Counted from the first letter of the stretch, positions 10,088 through 19,712 are shown. The stretch: 40,970 bases of DNA from Methylomonas koyamae (GCA_945877625.1 CAMCSF010000004.1:1-40970); one strand, 5' to 3'. Notes: generated from the sequence alone by a model not told the origin. Numbers and translations are program-made.

Positions 10088-12175
10088 TTAGAAATCGCCG
10101 AAACCACGCTCATCAGCATCCAGCGGTAAAACCGATTTCGGTGATTTTTTCGGCTTTGATTGCGCTGCTACGACTGGTTTGGCCGCAGGTTCGGCAATAC
10201 TGTGTTGAGCATCAAGCAAGGCTTTTAATTGACGCAAAATCTCCGGCGTTAAACCTTCCAATCCTGGGACTGACACTGAAGCTTGCGGTTCTTCACGCTT
10301 GCGCAATTGGAAGCGATTGACTTCCTGACGCATTTGACCGGTTACATTACTTAATTCATCGGATGATGAGGCCAATTCTTCGGCTTGTTGACTGCCCTCT
10401 TCTGCGGCTTTCGCCACTTGACTCATCGCCACACTAATTTGGGTTAAGCCGCGTGATTGCTCAACACTGGCGGCGGCAATTTCTGCTACCAAATCTTTGA
10501 CTTTAGTCACACCATTAACAATTTGTTCCAATGACTCACGGGTTTGACTAACAATCGTCACACCTTCGTTGACTCGTTTGGATGAATCTTCAATCAAATC
10601 GGCGGTTTCGCGCGCGGCTTTGGCACTGCGTCCTGCTAAATTACGCACTTCTTGCGCCACCACAGCAAACCCACGACCATGCTGACCGGCTCGGGCCGCT
10701 TCAACCGCCGCATTCAAGGCTAACAAATTGGTTTGGAAGGCGATTTCGTCGATAACTTTGATGATTTTGGCGATATTTTGTGAAGCATCATTAATCGAAT
10801 TCATCGATTGAATCATGCTTTCCATTTTTTGCTGACCTTGGTTGGCAGCTAAAGCAGCATCCATCACCAATTGGTTGGCAGCGCTGGCATTGTCGGTATT
10901 GGCTTTGACTTGGCTATCGGTTTCTGCGAGGCTGGCAGAGACTTCTTCAACCGATGATGATTGCTCTTCAGCAGTTGCCGCCATACTTTGTGAGGCTTGT
11001 TTTAATTCTTCAGAGGAATTACCGACTTGTTCAGCCACCGCATTAATTTGATAGAAAGTCTTATTCAGGCCAATAAAGGCTTTCTCAAAGGCTTCCATGA
11101 TGATGCGGAAGTCGCCTTGATATTTTTGTAAATCAGCGCGTTGCGTTAAATCACCATCAACAATAGCCTGTGACAATGAAATGGCATCGCCAATAATTTG
11201 TTTAAAATTATCCCGTAAAATTTCTATCGTATCGTTGATAAAGGCTTTTTTGCCGGGGAATTTTTCTAAAGGCGCATCAAAATTACCTTCACCAAATTCA
11301 GCAACGCAGGTTAACGCTTTCTTCTTAGCCGAAATATGCGCGGCAACCATATCGTTAATGCCATTCGCTAATTCAATATAAGCACCTTGAAATTTGCTGG
11401 CATCAATAAATACATCAATATCGCCTTTATCATGCTCATCAGACATGTGTTTTAAATCAAGCAACAAGGTCTGAATCGTAGTTCTCATTGTGTCAGCGCT
11501 GGATTGCAACATAGCCGCCGAACCCGAACATAACTCCGCACCGATCAAAGGCTTGGTTAAATCGCCATTAGCTACGCCGGACAATACATCGGCAATATTT
11601 TCCATCACCGATACATCACTCCATTCAACCAAAGTACCGCTACGTTTGCCATCAGCATCAAATAAAGGCGCAGCGACTAATTCAAATACCCGATTACCTA
11701 ATCTGATTTTAGCGCTATGTTTACCTTGAATACTGGCAACCATTTGTCGTTGGTGCGAGGGATTTCTATGGAATAAATCCATACTCTGGCCAATTAATTT
11801 TGTTCTATCAAAATGCGGCAAATATTTTTTAATATCTTCCTCTGCTTGAGCGAACATATTATTTAAAGACGCATTCATATAGGTAATAATATTATTTTCA
11901 TCCGCTAACTGAATACAGCTACTGAGATTATCTAATAATGAAGTTTGTGCAGCATTCTGAGTAACGGACATAATGTTCTCCTGTTCAATTTCTATCAATG
12001 ATTGCTGGGGCACTGTGACTTTGGATGAGTCGGGTCGTGCGCTGGCTTTTGTTTTTTTAATCGGTTTTTCGATGGTTTGAGGCGGCGTATCCGGTGGCTC
12101 TATCGGTTTGACCCAATCTAAAGGATCATTCATGACACGGCCTCGACTGGGTTTGCTCGGTTTTTTCACCGTCAT
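10088..12175 (-). CDS. Soluble (cytoplasmic) methyl-accepting chemotaxis protein with PAS domain
   Basis: Chemoreceptor with no transmembrane segment, 695 aa. Residues 1-60 are a Lys/Arg/Pro-rich, probably disordered extension. A PAS domain follows at about 75-190 with FHRNPSHQ in it, then HAMP-like helices, and the MCP signalling hairpin at about 390-620 with the CheA/CheW-contact tip ([20 protein letters not shown]). The tail ends in GFGDF, which resembles but does not match the CheR/CheB tethering pentapeptide. The start overlaps the ParA stop by 4 bases (ATGA), with AAGGAG upstream; an internal ATG at residue 15 is an alternative. It is in the slot of tlpT in R. sphaeroides cheOp3. Such receptors form cytoplasmic arrays; the N-terminal extension may be the ParA contact (inference). 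Confidence 0.93.
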   Translation of the reverse strand: MTVKKPSKPSRGRVMNDPLDWVKPIEPPDTPPQTIEKPIKKTKASARPDSSKVTVPQQSLIEIEQENIMSVTQNAAQTSLLDNLSSCIQLADENNIITYMNASLNNMFAQAEEDIKKYLPHFDRTKLIGQSMDLFHRNPSHQRQMVASIQGKHSAKIRLGNRVFELVAAPLFDADGKRSGTLVEWSDVSVMENIADVLSGVANGDLTKPLIGAELCSGSAAMLQSSADTMRTTIQTLLLDLKHMSDEHDKGDIDVFIDASKFQGAYIELANGINDMVAAHISAKKKALTCVAEFGEGNFDAPLEKFPGKKAFINDTIEILRDNFKQIIGDAISLSQAIVDGDLTQRADLQKYQGDFRIIMEAFEKAFIGLNKTFYQINAVAEQVGNSSEELKQASQSMAATAEEQSSSVEEVSASLAETDSQVKANTDNASAANQLVMDAALAANQGQQKMESMIQSMNSINDASQNIAKIIKVIDEIAFQTNLLALNAAVEAARAGQHGRGFAVVAQEVRNLAGRSAKAARETADLIEDSSKRVNEGVTIVSQTRESLEQIVNGVTKVKDLVAEIAAASVEQSRGLTQISVAMSQVAKAAEEGSQQAEELASSSDELSNVTGQMRQEVNRFQLRKREEPQASVSVPGLEGLTPEILRQLKALLDAQHSIAEPAAKPVVAAQSKPKKSPKSVLPLDADERGFGDF

Positions 12176-12894
12176 TGGCCTTGCTCCTTAGCATTTTGCT
12201 CAAGTGTCAAAATCGCCTTGACTAATGCTGAGTAATCTTCGGCACCGGCACTATTGGGCGCATAGTCAAAAATGCTTTGACCATAACCCGGCGATTCGGC
12301 TAATCGGACATTGTTGCGAATCACTTCAGCTAATAAATGTTGCCCAAAACGCTCGGTCAGCCGCGCTCGCACTTCACGATGTACGATCAATCGGTCGTCA
12401 TATCGGCATAACAACAGTCTTAGTCGTGACCAAGGAATCTGTTCCATTTCCATGCGTTGCATTAAGCGACTGATGCCTTGCATACTTAAAAACTCTGGCT
12501 CCATCGGCGTTAACACCCAATCACACAACTGCATTAAAGCGGCGACTTCCGGTGTCCACATTGGTGGCGCATCAAACACCACATAATCGGTTGTTGGCAT
12601 CACTGGCGTGTTTAAAGGGCGCTGCAGCGGTGGATTGCAATCACCGGCAATCAATTGCAAGCGCTCTGAAATCACTTCGGTTTGAAATGGGCGATTACCG
12701 GCCAGCCAATGGCTAACATTCCAAGGCAAAGTTTCGGCTCGCAAACCCATCGCGGCAGTCAAATGGGTTTGGGGATCAAGATCAACCAAAGTGACGGTTT
12801 TATTGCTAACACCGGCTAAACCAACCCCTAAATTTAGCGCGGTGGTGGTTTTACCGACACCACCTTTTTGATTAAAAATCAGAATTTTCATCAC
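12172..12894 (-). CDS. ParA/MinD-type ATPase for positioning the cytoplasmic chemoreceptor cluster (PpfA/Slp-like)
   Basis: Deviant Walker A ATPase, 240 aa: KGGVGKTT near the N-terminus, LVDLDPQ (Walker A' region) and VVFDAPP (Walker B region). ParA proteins bind DNA non-specifically as ATP dimers and move cargo over the nucleoid. No ParB gene or parS is apparent; the neighbour is a soluble MCP whose gene overlaps this one by 4 bases. This is the arrangement of ppfA/slp and tlpT in R. sphaeroides, where PpfA spaces cytoplasmic receptor clusters before division. The track start is GTG at 12894; an ATG follows immediately at 12891 and may be the true start. The Shine-Dalgarno sequence is weak, so translation may be coupled to cheW, which ends 5 bases upstream. 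Confidence 0.9.
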   Translation of the reverse strand: MMKILIFNQKGGVGKTTTALNLGVGLAGVSNKTVTLVDLDPQTHLTAAMGLRAETLPWNVSHWLAGNRPFQTEVISERLQLIAGDCNPPLQRPLNTPVMPTTDYVVFDAPPMWTPEVAALMQLCDWVLTPMEPEFLSMQGISRLMQRMEMEQIPWSRLRLLLCRYDDRLIVHREVRARLTERFGQHLLAEVIRNNVRLAESPGYGQSIFDYAPNSAGAEDYSALVKAILTLEQNAKEQGQ

Positions 12895-12899
12895 TAAAC

Positions 12900-13442
12900 T
12901 TATTCAGCGATTGGCGCCGATTCCAAAACACTGTGTAATTCGATGGCTTGATTAGACACCAAGCGTTGAATATCGAGAATAATCGCCACTTTGTTTTTTT
13001 GTTTACCAAAACCACGAATCACATTGTTTTCGTTAAAACGGCTCGGCAAATCAATTTGGCTTTCGGGAATTTCAATCACTTCTCTGACATAATCAACCAC
13101 TAAGCCAATCATGACATTATCAATATCCAAGACAATAATCACCGTGCGTGGCGTGTAGGGTTTTGCTACCAAGCCAAACCGCAAACGAATATCCATAATA
13201 GGAATCACTTTACCGCGCAGATTAATCACGCCTTTAATAAAATTCGGCACATCCGGCACTTCCATAATCCGCTGCATACCCACCACTTCGGTCACATAAC
13301 TAATCCCGATTCCGTATTCTTCACCAGAAACCCCGAAGGTTAAATACATATCCTCAATATTGTCTTCGTCATTGAAAACCAAGGTGGTGCTTTCGTATTC
13401 TGAGTCATATTGGGGTGCATCACTGGCTGTCGTATCTGACAT
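12900..13442 (-). CDS. cheW: Chemotaxis coupling protein CheW
   Basis: CheW adaptor, 180 aa from the chosen start, linking receptor tips to the P5 domains of CheA. A 40-residue acidic N-terminal tail precedes the SH3-like double barrel, which carries the hallmark FIKGVINLRGKVIPIMD-type stretch near residues 80-95. The ATG at 13442 is favoured over an upstream in-frame start at 13499: GAGG sits 6 bases ahead, and the longer form would overlap cheB. It lies between cheB and the ParA gene in the cytoplasmic-array operon, so it presumably serves the soluble MCP and the two CheA halves. Confidence 0.94.
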   Translation of the reverse strand: MSDTTASDAPQYDSEYESTTLVFNDEDNIEDMYLTFGVSGEEYGIGISYVTEVVGMQRIMEVPDVPNFIKGVINLRGKVIPIMDIRLRFGLVAKPYTPRTVIIVLDIDNVMIGLVVDYVREVIEIPESQIDLPSRFNENNVIRGFGKQKNKVAIILDIQRLVSNQAIELHSVLESAPIAE

Positions 13443-13452
13443 ATCAACCTCT

Positions 13453-14532
13453 TTAACTATTGCGATTATTGTTAAGCGAAGGACGGCGGATGAAGGCACT
13501 CATTAACATCGCCGGAATTTGTTCTAGCGGCACGATGTTTTGAGCACCGCCCAAACTGTAAGCCACTTGCGGCATACCAAAGACGACTGAACTGGCTTCG
13601 TCTTGGACCACTGTGCTGCCGCCAGCACGAAAAATAGCTAACATACCTTCCGCACCATCTTTGCCCATGCCAGTCAAAATGGCAGCGGCAGTATTAACGC
13701 CAGCAGCTTTAGCCACCGAATGAAACAAAACATCCACTGCTGGTCGGCTGTAATTCACCGGATCACCCTCAATCAAGGCAATCCGATACTGTCCACCGGA
13801 ACGCTCAACTACCATGTGTTGGTTACCGCCCGGTGCTAAAAATACATGTCCCGGCAAAATGCGATCACCGTGCTCGGCTTCTTTAACGTGCATGGCGCAT
13901 AAACTGTTAAGGCGTGCGGCAAAACTGGCGGTGAAGCCACCCGGCATATGCTGAACAATGACGATACCCGGGGCATTGGCGGGAAAAGCCGGCATGATTC
14001 TGGCCAAAGCTTCGACACCACCAGTCGAGGCACCGATGGCAATCACTTTGTCGGTGGTTTCCCCCAAACTGGCAACCGGTTCTATTTCGCGGCGAACGGC
14101 ATTGCGTTTGAAATGACTGACGTTAACTTGCGCGGCCGCTTTAACTCGGCGATTAATGTCGGCCAGTAATTTTGGCAATTCATCGACCAAGCCCAATTGT
14201 GGCTTAGAAATAATATCGACTGCGCCGGATTCTAAGGCTTCGAGGGTAATGCGCTCACCTTCCTGAGTCAGCGAACTAATCATGACGGTTGGAATCGGCA
14301 TCACCGGCATAAAGCGTTTGAGAAAGGTAATTCCATCCATGCGCGGCATTTCGACATCAAGAGTAATCACATCTGGCTCAAGCTCGACCATTAAATCTCT
14401 GGCGATATATGGATTTGCCGCTTCGCCAATCACTTCAATTTCAGGGTCACTACGCATCCCGTCCGACAAAATGCGTCTGACTAAAGCCGAGTCATCGACA
14501 ATCAACACGCGCACTGTTTTTTTGCTGACCAT
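13453..14532 (-). CDS. cheB: Chemotaxis protein-glutamate methylesterase CheB (cytoplasmic-array copy)
   Basis: Phosphorylation-activated methylesterase/deamidase of MCPs. An N-terminal receiver (about 1-125) has D59 as phospho-acceptor. A C-terminal esterase domain carries the catalytic serine in GASTGG, the histidine in QHMPGGFT and the aspartate in GMGKDGAEG. At 359 aa it is full length. The ATG at 14532 overlaps the cheR stop by one base (TGATG); a TTG one codon earlier is possible. Gene order cheR-cheB-cheW follows the P1-less cheA, so the predicted substrate is the soluble MCP encoded downstream. Confidence 0.95.
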   Translation of the reverse strand: MVSKKTVRVLIVDDSALVRRILSDGMRSDPEIEVIGEAANPYIARDLMVELEPDVITLDVEMPRMDGITFLKRFMPVMPIPTVMISSLTQEGERITLEALESGAVDIISKPQLGLVDELPKLLADINRRVKAAAQVNVSHFKRNAVRREIEPVASLGETTDKVIAIGASTGGVEALARIMPAFPANAPGIVIVQHMPGGFTASFAARLNSLCAMHVKEAEHGDRILPGHVFLAPGGNQHMVVERSGGQYRIALIEGDPVNYSRPAVDVLFHSVAKAAGVNTAAAILTGMGKDGAEGMLAIFRAGGSTVVQDEASSVVFGMPQVAYSLGGAQNIVPLEQIPAMLMSAFIRRPSLNNNRNS

Positions 14533-15347
14533 CAAAAAGGCTTCCTGTAAATACCGTTATCAATCATTTGCCAACGCGATTCCAAGCCACGCAAAGACAC
14601 CGTGACACTGGTCAACAACCAACCGCCCGGCTCAGTGACATCATAAATGGCTTCAATGATTTGTTTTTGCTGTGGTTTATCGAAGTAATACAAAACGTTA
14701 CGACAAAACACGACGTGAAAATTGCGTTGAAACGGATAGGGATGGTTTTTTAGATTGAGGCGGCGAAAGGTACAGAGCTGGCGAATTTCGGCTTTAACTT
14801 GGTAGTGCTCATCACCTACATGATCAAAATAATTGGGCAGAATCTGTGCCGGCATTTTATCGATATGCATGGCGCCATAAACCGCTTTTTCGGCTTCAGC
14901 AATCACCACACCGCTAATATCAGTACCTAAAATCGCTAAGCGGTTTTTGGCCCATTTCATACCGCGTTTTTCAGCGGCAATAATCGCCAAGGTATAAGCC
15001 TCGTCACCTGAAGAAGCCGCAGCGCTCCAAATCCTAGCCCCTTCAGCAGGCAGATTGGGCAAGATATGGTCTTGAAAATAATTCAACACCTGCGGTTCAC
15101 GGAAAAAATAAGTGTGGTTGGTCGAAGCAGCGTGAATCACGGCATACAGCAAGTCGCTATCATTGCCCATCACCAAACGTTCAGCCAAGGTATGCAGGTC
15201 AGGGATTTTGTGTCGGTCACAAACGCTTAGCATTCGATTAATCAGCAGCTCACGTTTTTTTTCAGGAAACACCATGCCGCAACGATCTTGCAACCAATTG
15301 CCAATCCGTTGATATTCGGCTTCGTAAACAAAAGGCGCTTGGTTCAT
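14532..15347 (-). CDS. cheR: Chemotaxis protein methyltransferase CheR (cytoplasmic-array copy)
   Basis: SAM-dependent glutamate methyltransferase of chemoreceptors, 271 aa. An N-terminal helical domain (about 1-75) is followed by the Rossmann domain with WSAAASSGDEAYTLA, where the family's usual GEEPY is GDEAY. It also has the conserved FCRNVLYYFD stretch near residues 215-225. The start overlaps the upstream cheA stop by 4 bases (ATGA), with GAAGGG ahead. It is diverged from the second CheR in this window (28042-28911), consistent with each serving a different receptor. Confidence 0.94.
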   Translation of the reverse strand: MNQAPFVYEAEYQRIGNWLQDRCGMVFPEKKRELLINRMLSVCDRHKIPDLHTLAERLVMGNDSDLLYAVIHAASTNHTYFFREPQVLNYFQDHILPNLPAEGARIWSAAASSGDEAYTLAIIAAEKRGMKWAKNRLAILGTDISGVVIAEAEKAVYGAMHIDKMPAQILPNYFDHVGDEHYQVKAEIRQLCTFRRLNLKNHPYPFQRNFHVVFCRNVLYYFDKPQQKQIIEAIYDVTEPGGWLLTSVTVSLRGLESRWQMIDNGIYRKPF

Positions 15348-16570
15348 AGCCCTTCACCGGATTTCAATTCTTCACAATTCAAAACAATAGCCACCTCACC
15401 AGAACCGAGTAAGGCACAACCATGACTGGCGCGGATTTGTTCTAATTGACCTTGTAAGGGTTTCATAACCACTTGTTGTTGATCGTAAATTTCATCAACC
15501 GGCAGACCGATTGAACCAGTTGAAGTTTTAAATACGACAATCACTAACGATTCCAAAGGCGCTAATTGTTGGCAATCTTCGCCGTAAAAACGCTGTAGTC
15601 GACAAATTGGGATTAACTCATCTCGCACGCGAATCATTTCACCGCCGTTGTTGGCAGCGATAGTGCTGATTTGTTTTTGCTCTGGGCGGAACACTTCATT
15701 GACGACATCAATCGGTGTCGCATAGAGCCGACTGCCAATCCGCATCACTAAACTATCTAAAAATGCCAGTGATAACGGTATCGATAATTTGACGTGTGTA
15801 CCTTGGCCGGTTTGACTATCAACACTAATATGACCGCGCAAACTTTTCATGGTGGCGTTCAAAACATCCATGCCTACACCGCGTCCCGATAAATTAGTCA
15901 CGGTTTCGGCGGTTGAAAAACCCGGTTGAAAGATCACTTGCCATAAACGTTGATCGTCGGGTTCTTCGGTCAAGCCAATCAAACCGCGTTCACGAGCGCG
16001 ACTGAGAATTTTGTCACGATGCAGACCTTTGCCATCATCGGCAACGGTAATTTGAATATCACCGCCTAACTGGAGCGCGCTAAGCGTGATGCGACCGGTG
16101 TCTGGTTTGCCCAATGCAAGCCGTTCGGCTGGGGTTTCTAGGCCATGATCAGCGGAATTGCGCAGCACATGAACCAGCGGCTCGTATAATCGGTCGGCAA
16201 CCACTTTATCGATTTCGGTATCTTCGCCTTCCAAAACTAAATCAATTTTTTTATCCGTTTGTCGCTCTAGCTCTCTGACCATCCGCCGCATGCGCCGAAA
16301 CACTTCGCCAATCGGCACTTGCCGTAATTCAGACGCGGCATCTTGCATTTCGCTTAATAGCATTTGTAGCCGATGCGCTGAATTAGAAAATTCAGGTAGT
16401 TCCAAGCCTTTTAAATCAGGACTATGAATCACTTCGGCAACCCCTAAACTCAATTCACCCACCAAGTCCATCAGACGATCGACTTTATCAATTTGAATTC
16501 TCAAAAAGGCGGCTTGAGCATCGGCATTTAACACCTCTGCTGTATTTGAGTTAACGTTTGTAGAACTCAT
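15344..16570 (-). CDS. cheA: CheA4-like histidine kinase lacking the P1/Hpt domain
   Basis: Chemotaxis kinase core of only 408 aa, against about 650-700 for complete CheAs. It starts almost directly with the P3 dimerisation helices (about 20-90). The P4 ATPase follows with an intact N-box (LRNSADHGLE), DDGKGL, FSTAETVTNLSGRGVGMDV, and then a CheW-like P5 domain (about 270-408). No histidine phosphotransfer domain and no P2 exist, so it cannot accept its own phosphate. It heads the operon, overlapping cheR by 4 bases, while the matching Hpt protein is the last gene (6475-9525). R. sphaeroides CheA4/CheA3 work in this divided way. The Shine-Dalgarno before the ATG is weak. The catalytic assignment is well supported; the partner is inference from operon and precedent. 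Confidence 0.93.
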   Translation of the reverse strand: MSSTNVNSNTAEVLNADAQAAFLRIQIDKVDRLMDLVGELSLGVAEVIHSPDLKGLELPEFSNSAHRLQMLLSEMQDAASELRQVPIGEVFRRMRRMVRELERQTDKKIDLVLEGEDTEIDKVVADRLYEPLVHVLRNSADHGLETPAERLALGKPDTGRITLSALQLGGDIQITVADDGKGLHRDKILSRARERGLIGLTEEPDDQRLWQVIFQPGFSTAETVTNLSGRGVGMDVLNATMKSLRGHISVDSQTGQGTHVKLSIPLSLAFLDSLVMRIGSRLYATPIDVVNEVFRPEQKQISTIAANNGGEMIRVRDELIPICRLQRFYGEDCQQLAPLESLVIVVFKTSTGSIGLPVDEIYDQQQVVMKPLQGQLEQIRASHGCALLGSGEVAIVLNCEELKSGEGL

Positions 16571-16814
16571 TCGGTTGTCTTAGCAAAATAAAGCAAACTC
16601 CTTGTCCAAAAATCGTAGCTGAGGAAGACACAGCTAAGCCCTAGCTTGCACTTTAGCACTTGGAAAACAGATTTGATTGGTCGAAGACAGCGGATAAATC
16701 CCTTCTTTTCTATACCCTATTTCTGAGAGATTATTGACGCTTCCGCTTGACAAGCCAAACAACAACACTGGCTAACGAGCGTACCATGGTGTTTTGGCTC
16801 TTTAAAACAGAGGG

Positions 16815-17171
16815 TTAGGATTTAAACCAACGACCGATTAAGCCAGTTTGCTCAATCGCCAGACATTGCAATCGTTTGGCGGCGGCATGTGCGAAGTCTG
16901 ATTCGGGGTGTTTTTCAATGATTTGTTTAAGCAGCGCTTGACTGTCATTACCCAGCAATGCAATTGCCGCTAGACGAACCGAGGGATAATGGGCGTTCAG
17001 CGCCGCTAATTCAGTTAAATAGTCAGTGGCATGGTGCAATTGCTTGAGCATGACTTTTTCTGGGTCTTCGGTGAACAATTCTAAAACCAATTGGCCATCA
17101 TTTTCTTCAGCCCGAATCAGTGCTCTGCGATCGATTCTTTTAGGTTCAGTTTGATCATCACAGCAGCCCAT
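16815..17171 (-). CDS. Small helical-repeat (HEAT-like) protein of unknown function
   Basis: A 118-aa protein I do not recognise as a named family. It begins MGCCDD, then has alternating amphipathic helices; stretches such as VRLAAIALLGN resemble a HEAT repeat, a protein-protein interaction scaffold. AGGA lies 5 bases before the ATG. It follows the full-length cheA by 97 bases on the same strand and is probably the last gene of the flagellar chemotaxis operon, suggesting an accessory role in signalling or motility. There is no signal peptide or membrane segment. The Cys pair at positions 3-4 could bind metal or take part in redox chemistry, but that is guesswork. Confidence 0.75.
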   Translation of the reverse strand: MGCCDDQTEPKRIDRRALIRAEENDGQLVLELFTEDPEKVMLKQLHHATDYLTELAALNAHYPSVRLAAIALLGNDSQALLKQIIEKHPESDFAHAAAKRLQCLAIEQTGLIGRWFKS

Positions 17172-17268
17172 AAAATCCTACCTATAAGCAGTCGAACCAA
17201 AGCAAGCTGACATTAATCGGATAACGATGGAATAAATTGAAATTTTTATACCTAATTAGTTTTATTTA

Positions 17269-19296
17269 TCAAGCACTACGATAAAACTCGGCACTGGTCC
17301 GCGTGTAATTACTGCGCAGTAAATCGGTGACATCAATAATTAACGACACACTACCATCACCCATAATGGTTGCACCAGATATATTAGGTACTTTGCGGTA
17401 ATTAGATTCGATATTTTTGACGACAATTTGTTGTTGTCCAACTAATTCATCAACTAATAGCGCGGCTTTACGATCCTCGGATGCAATAATCACCAAAATG
17501 CCTGACAAAGGATCGGTATGATTGGTTTCGGTATTAAACACACGATGCAGCGGTACGATTGGCAAATATTCACCGCGCACGAAAATCACTGTACCCTGCC
17601 CGCTAATTTCTTTGATATTAGCAGCCGACGGTTGAAAAGACTCAACCACATAATTCAACGGCAAAATATACGTTTCATCACCGACTTTTACCGACATACC
17701 ATCCAAAATCGCCAGCGTTAATGGTAGTGAAACGGTTGTAATAGTACCGACACCGGCCGCCGATTGAACATTCACTGTCCCACCTAAGCTGATAATGTTG
17801 CGTTTTACCACATCCATACCAACCCCACGCCCAGATAAATCCGTAACGGCATCCGCTGTCGAAAAGCCTGGTGCAAAAATTAATTGCCAAACTTCTTCAT
17901 CGGTAATCCCATCGCGGATGGCAATACCCTCTGCACGGGCTTTATTTAAAATTTTGTCACGATTGAGGCCAGCACCATCATCAGTCACTTCAATCAAAAC
18001 ATGACCACCTTGATGAATAGCTGACAAACCTAAGCGACCCACCGCGGGTTTACCTTTTTCCAACCGCGCATCAGAACTTTCAATACCGTGATCAATACTG
18101 TTACGCACCAAATGCGTCAGTGGATCAACGATTTTTTCAATCAAGCCTTTATCCAGTTCAATACTATTACCTTGGGTAACCAGATTAATTTGTTTGCCCA
18201 ATTTGGTTGATAACTCGCGCACCATGCGGGGAAAGCGTGAAAATACGACTTCCATCGGCATCATTCGCATCGACATGGCGGTTTCTTGCAAATCACGGCT
18301 GTTTTGCCCTAGCTGGGTGATACCGTTAAGTAGTTTTTCATGCAAGGCAATGTCCAAACCTTCTGAGCGTTTGGCAATCATGGCGTGAGTAATGACCAAC
18401 TCGCCGACCAGATTGATGAGTTGGTCGACTTTTTCAACACTGACTCGAATCGTTGATGACTCAGCATTGACATGCGCTAACTCAGGCTTGGTCGATGGTT
18501 TTTTAACTACTGGTGCAGGTGGCGGTGGCGGCGCGACTTCAACCGGCTTTTCAATGGTTTCGACTTTGGGCTCGTCAAAAAAACCAAAACCTAAGTCTTC
18601 ATCAGTCGGTAACTCAACTTGCGATTGGGTATTTTGTTCAATAATTTTGACTTGATCAAGATCTAAAACAAATGAACATAAGGCAAGAATTTCATCCTCA
18701 CCTTCATTGGTCGCGAGCTCTAAGACAGTTTTTTGGGCGTCAGCTGACTGACCAATCAAATCACCTAATAAAGATAATTCTTCTATTAAAGCTTCGGTAT
18801 CTTTTGAAGATGTATTCGATAATTCGATATGAAATTGTCTGGTGAAGGCGCTACTAACATTAGATTCTGTAGCAACATCTAAAACCTGTGGTGCGGGAGC
18901 CAGTGCGTTTTTGTCAATCATGGATTCCAAAACCATTTTGACATCAGCCGCCATTTCAGTATCGACTGGCGTATTAAGTCTTAAACCATCTAACTGCATT
19001 TTAAGTACATCGCGCGATTGCAACAAAATTTCCTGATGTTGCAATGTAAACTGCGCTTCGCCATGACGGATTTTATCCAGCATTGACTCTAAAACGTGGG
19101 TAATTTCGATAAGATCGACAAAACCAAAAGTAGCTGCGCCGCCTTTAATAGAATGAGCAATTCGAAATATTGCGTTTATATCTTCTAAATCAGGATTATC
19201 AACATCAACTGTTAGCAGTAGTTTTTCCAAGTCAGCTAAAAGCTCTTCGGTCTCATCAAAAAATATCTCGGAAAACTGACTAATATCGATGGCCAT
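17269..19296 (-). CDS. cheA: Chemotaxis histidine kinase CheA (complete)
   Basis: Full-length CheA, 675 aa. P1/Hpt has phospho-accepting H48 in AHSIKGGAATFGF. A P2-like response-regulator docking domain lies at about 150-230. A proline-rich linker (APPPPPAP, about 250) is followed by P3 helices (about 285-345). P4 has LVRNSIDHGIE, DDGAGL and SGRGVGMDVV, and P5 is CheW-like (about 535-675). All kinase boxes are intact. It is the autophosphorylating kinase of the membrane receptor array, passing phosphate to the two CheYs and CheB encoded just upstream. Good Shine-Dalgarno (GGGAG) about 8 bases before the ATG. The contrast with the two split CheAs in the neighbouring operon is clear. Confidence 0.97.
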   Translation of the reverse strand: MAIDISQFSEIFFDETEELLADLEKLLLTVDVDNPDLEDINAIFRIAHSIKGGAATFGFVDLIEITHVLESMLDKIRHGEAQFTLQHQEILLQSRDVLKMQLDGLRLNTPVDTEMAADVKMVLESMIDKNALAPAPQVLDVATESNVSSAFTRQFHIELSNTSSKDTEALIEELSLLGDLIGQSADAQKTVLELATNEGEDEILALCSFVLDLDQVKIIEQNTQSQVELPTDEDLGFGFFDEPKVETIEKPVEVAPPPPPAPVVKKPSTKPELAHVNAESSTIRVSVEKVDQLINLVGELVITHAMIAKRSEGLDIALHEKLLNGITQLGQNSRDLQETAMSMRMMPMEVVFSRFPRMVRELSTKLGKQINLVTQGNSIELDKGLIEKIVDPLTHLVRNSIDHGIESSDARLEKGKPAVGRLGLSAIHQGGHVLIEVTDDGAGLNRDKILNKARAEGIAIRDGITDEEVWQLIFAPGFSTADAVTDLSGRGVGMDVVKRNIISLGGTVNVQSAAGVGTITTVSLPLTLAILDGMSVKVGDETYILPLNYVVESFQPSAANIKEISGQGTVIFVRGEYLPIVPLHRVFNTETNHTDPLSGILVIIASEDRKAALLVDELVGQQQIVVKNIESNYRKVPNISGATIMGDGSVSLIIDVTDLLRSNYTRTSAEFYRSA

Positions 19297-19319
19297 ATAA
19301 GGGCTCCCTAACGCTATTT

Positions 19320-19679
19320 TTAAATGACTTTATTAACGACTGCAATCAAACGATCTGGATCAAAAGGCTTAACCAACCATCCAGTCGCTCCTGCAGATCT
19401 GCCTTTCGCTTTCATATCATCACCCGATTCAGTAGTTAACATCAAAATAGGGGTTTTTTGATATTCAGGTAAAGCACGTAAATTTTCTATTAACGTTAAA
19501 CCATCCATACGAGGCATATTTTGATCAGTAAGAACCAAATCAAATGCCTGATTCTGAGCTAGTTCTAATGCATCAACCCCATCAACTGCTTCGGTAACCT
19601 GATAACCCGCAGCTTTAAGGCTAAACGTCACCATTTGTCTTAACGACCGCGAATCATCAACAGCAAGTATGGTTTTCAT
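19320..19679 (-). CDS. CheY-like response regulator
   Basis: Single receiver domain, 119 aa: acidic pair D8/D9, phospho-acceptor D52 in LTDQNMPRMDG, and the conserved lysine in LVKPFD. AAGGAG lies 7 bases before the ATG. It is encoded immediately upstream of cheA, 23 bases away. It differs from the E. coli-type CheY at 20198-20596 and is closer to the CheYs that accompany cheA in many proteobacterial operons. It may be a phosphate sink or a second output; the motor-binding role is better assigned to the other CheY. Confidence 0.93.
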   Translation of the reverse strand: MKTILAVDDSRSLRQMVTFSLKAAGYQVTEAVDGVDALELAQNQAFDLVLTDQNMPRMDGLTLIENLRALPEYQKTPILMLTTESGDDMKAKGRSAGATGWLVKPFDPDRLIAVVNKVI

Positions 19680-19712
19680 TAAATGCGCTCCTTGTTGTAG
19701 GTATGTCTATAA

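Noticed and set aside
16571-16720. TAAAGT followed 15 bases later by GC-start box, like a flagellar sigma-28 promoter, upstream of the P1-less cheA (minus strand)
   Set aside because: The -10 box matches the consensus at too few positions to be called.
16754-16801. Possible terminator hairpin (AGCCAAA/TTTGGCT) after the small helical-repeat gene
   Set aside because: The loop is long, the stem is interrupted and no T-run follows.
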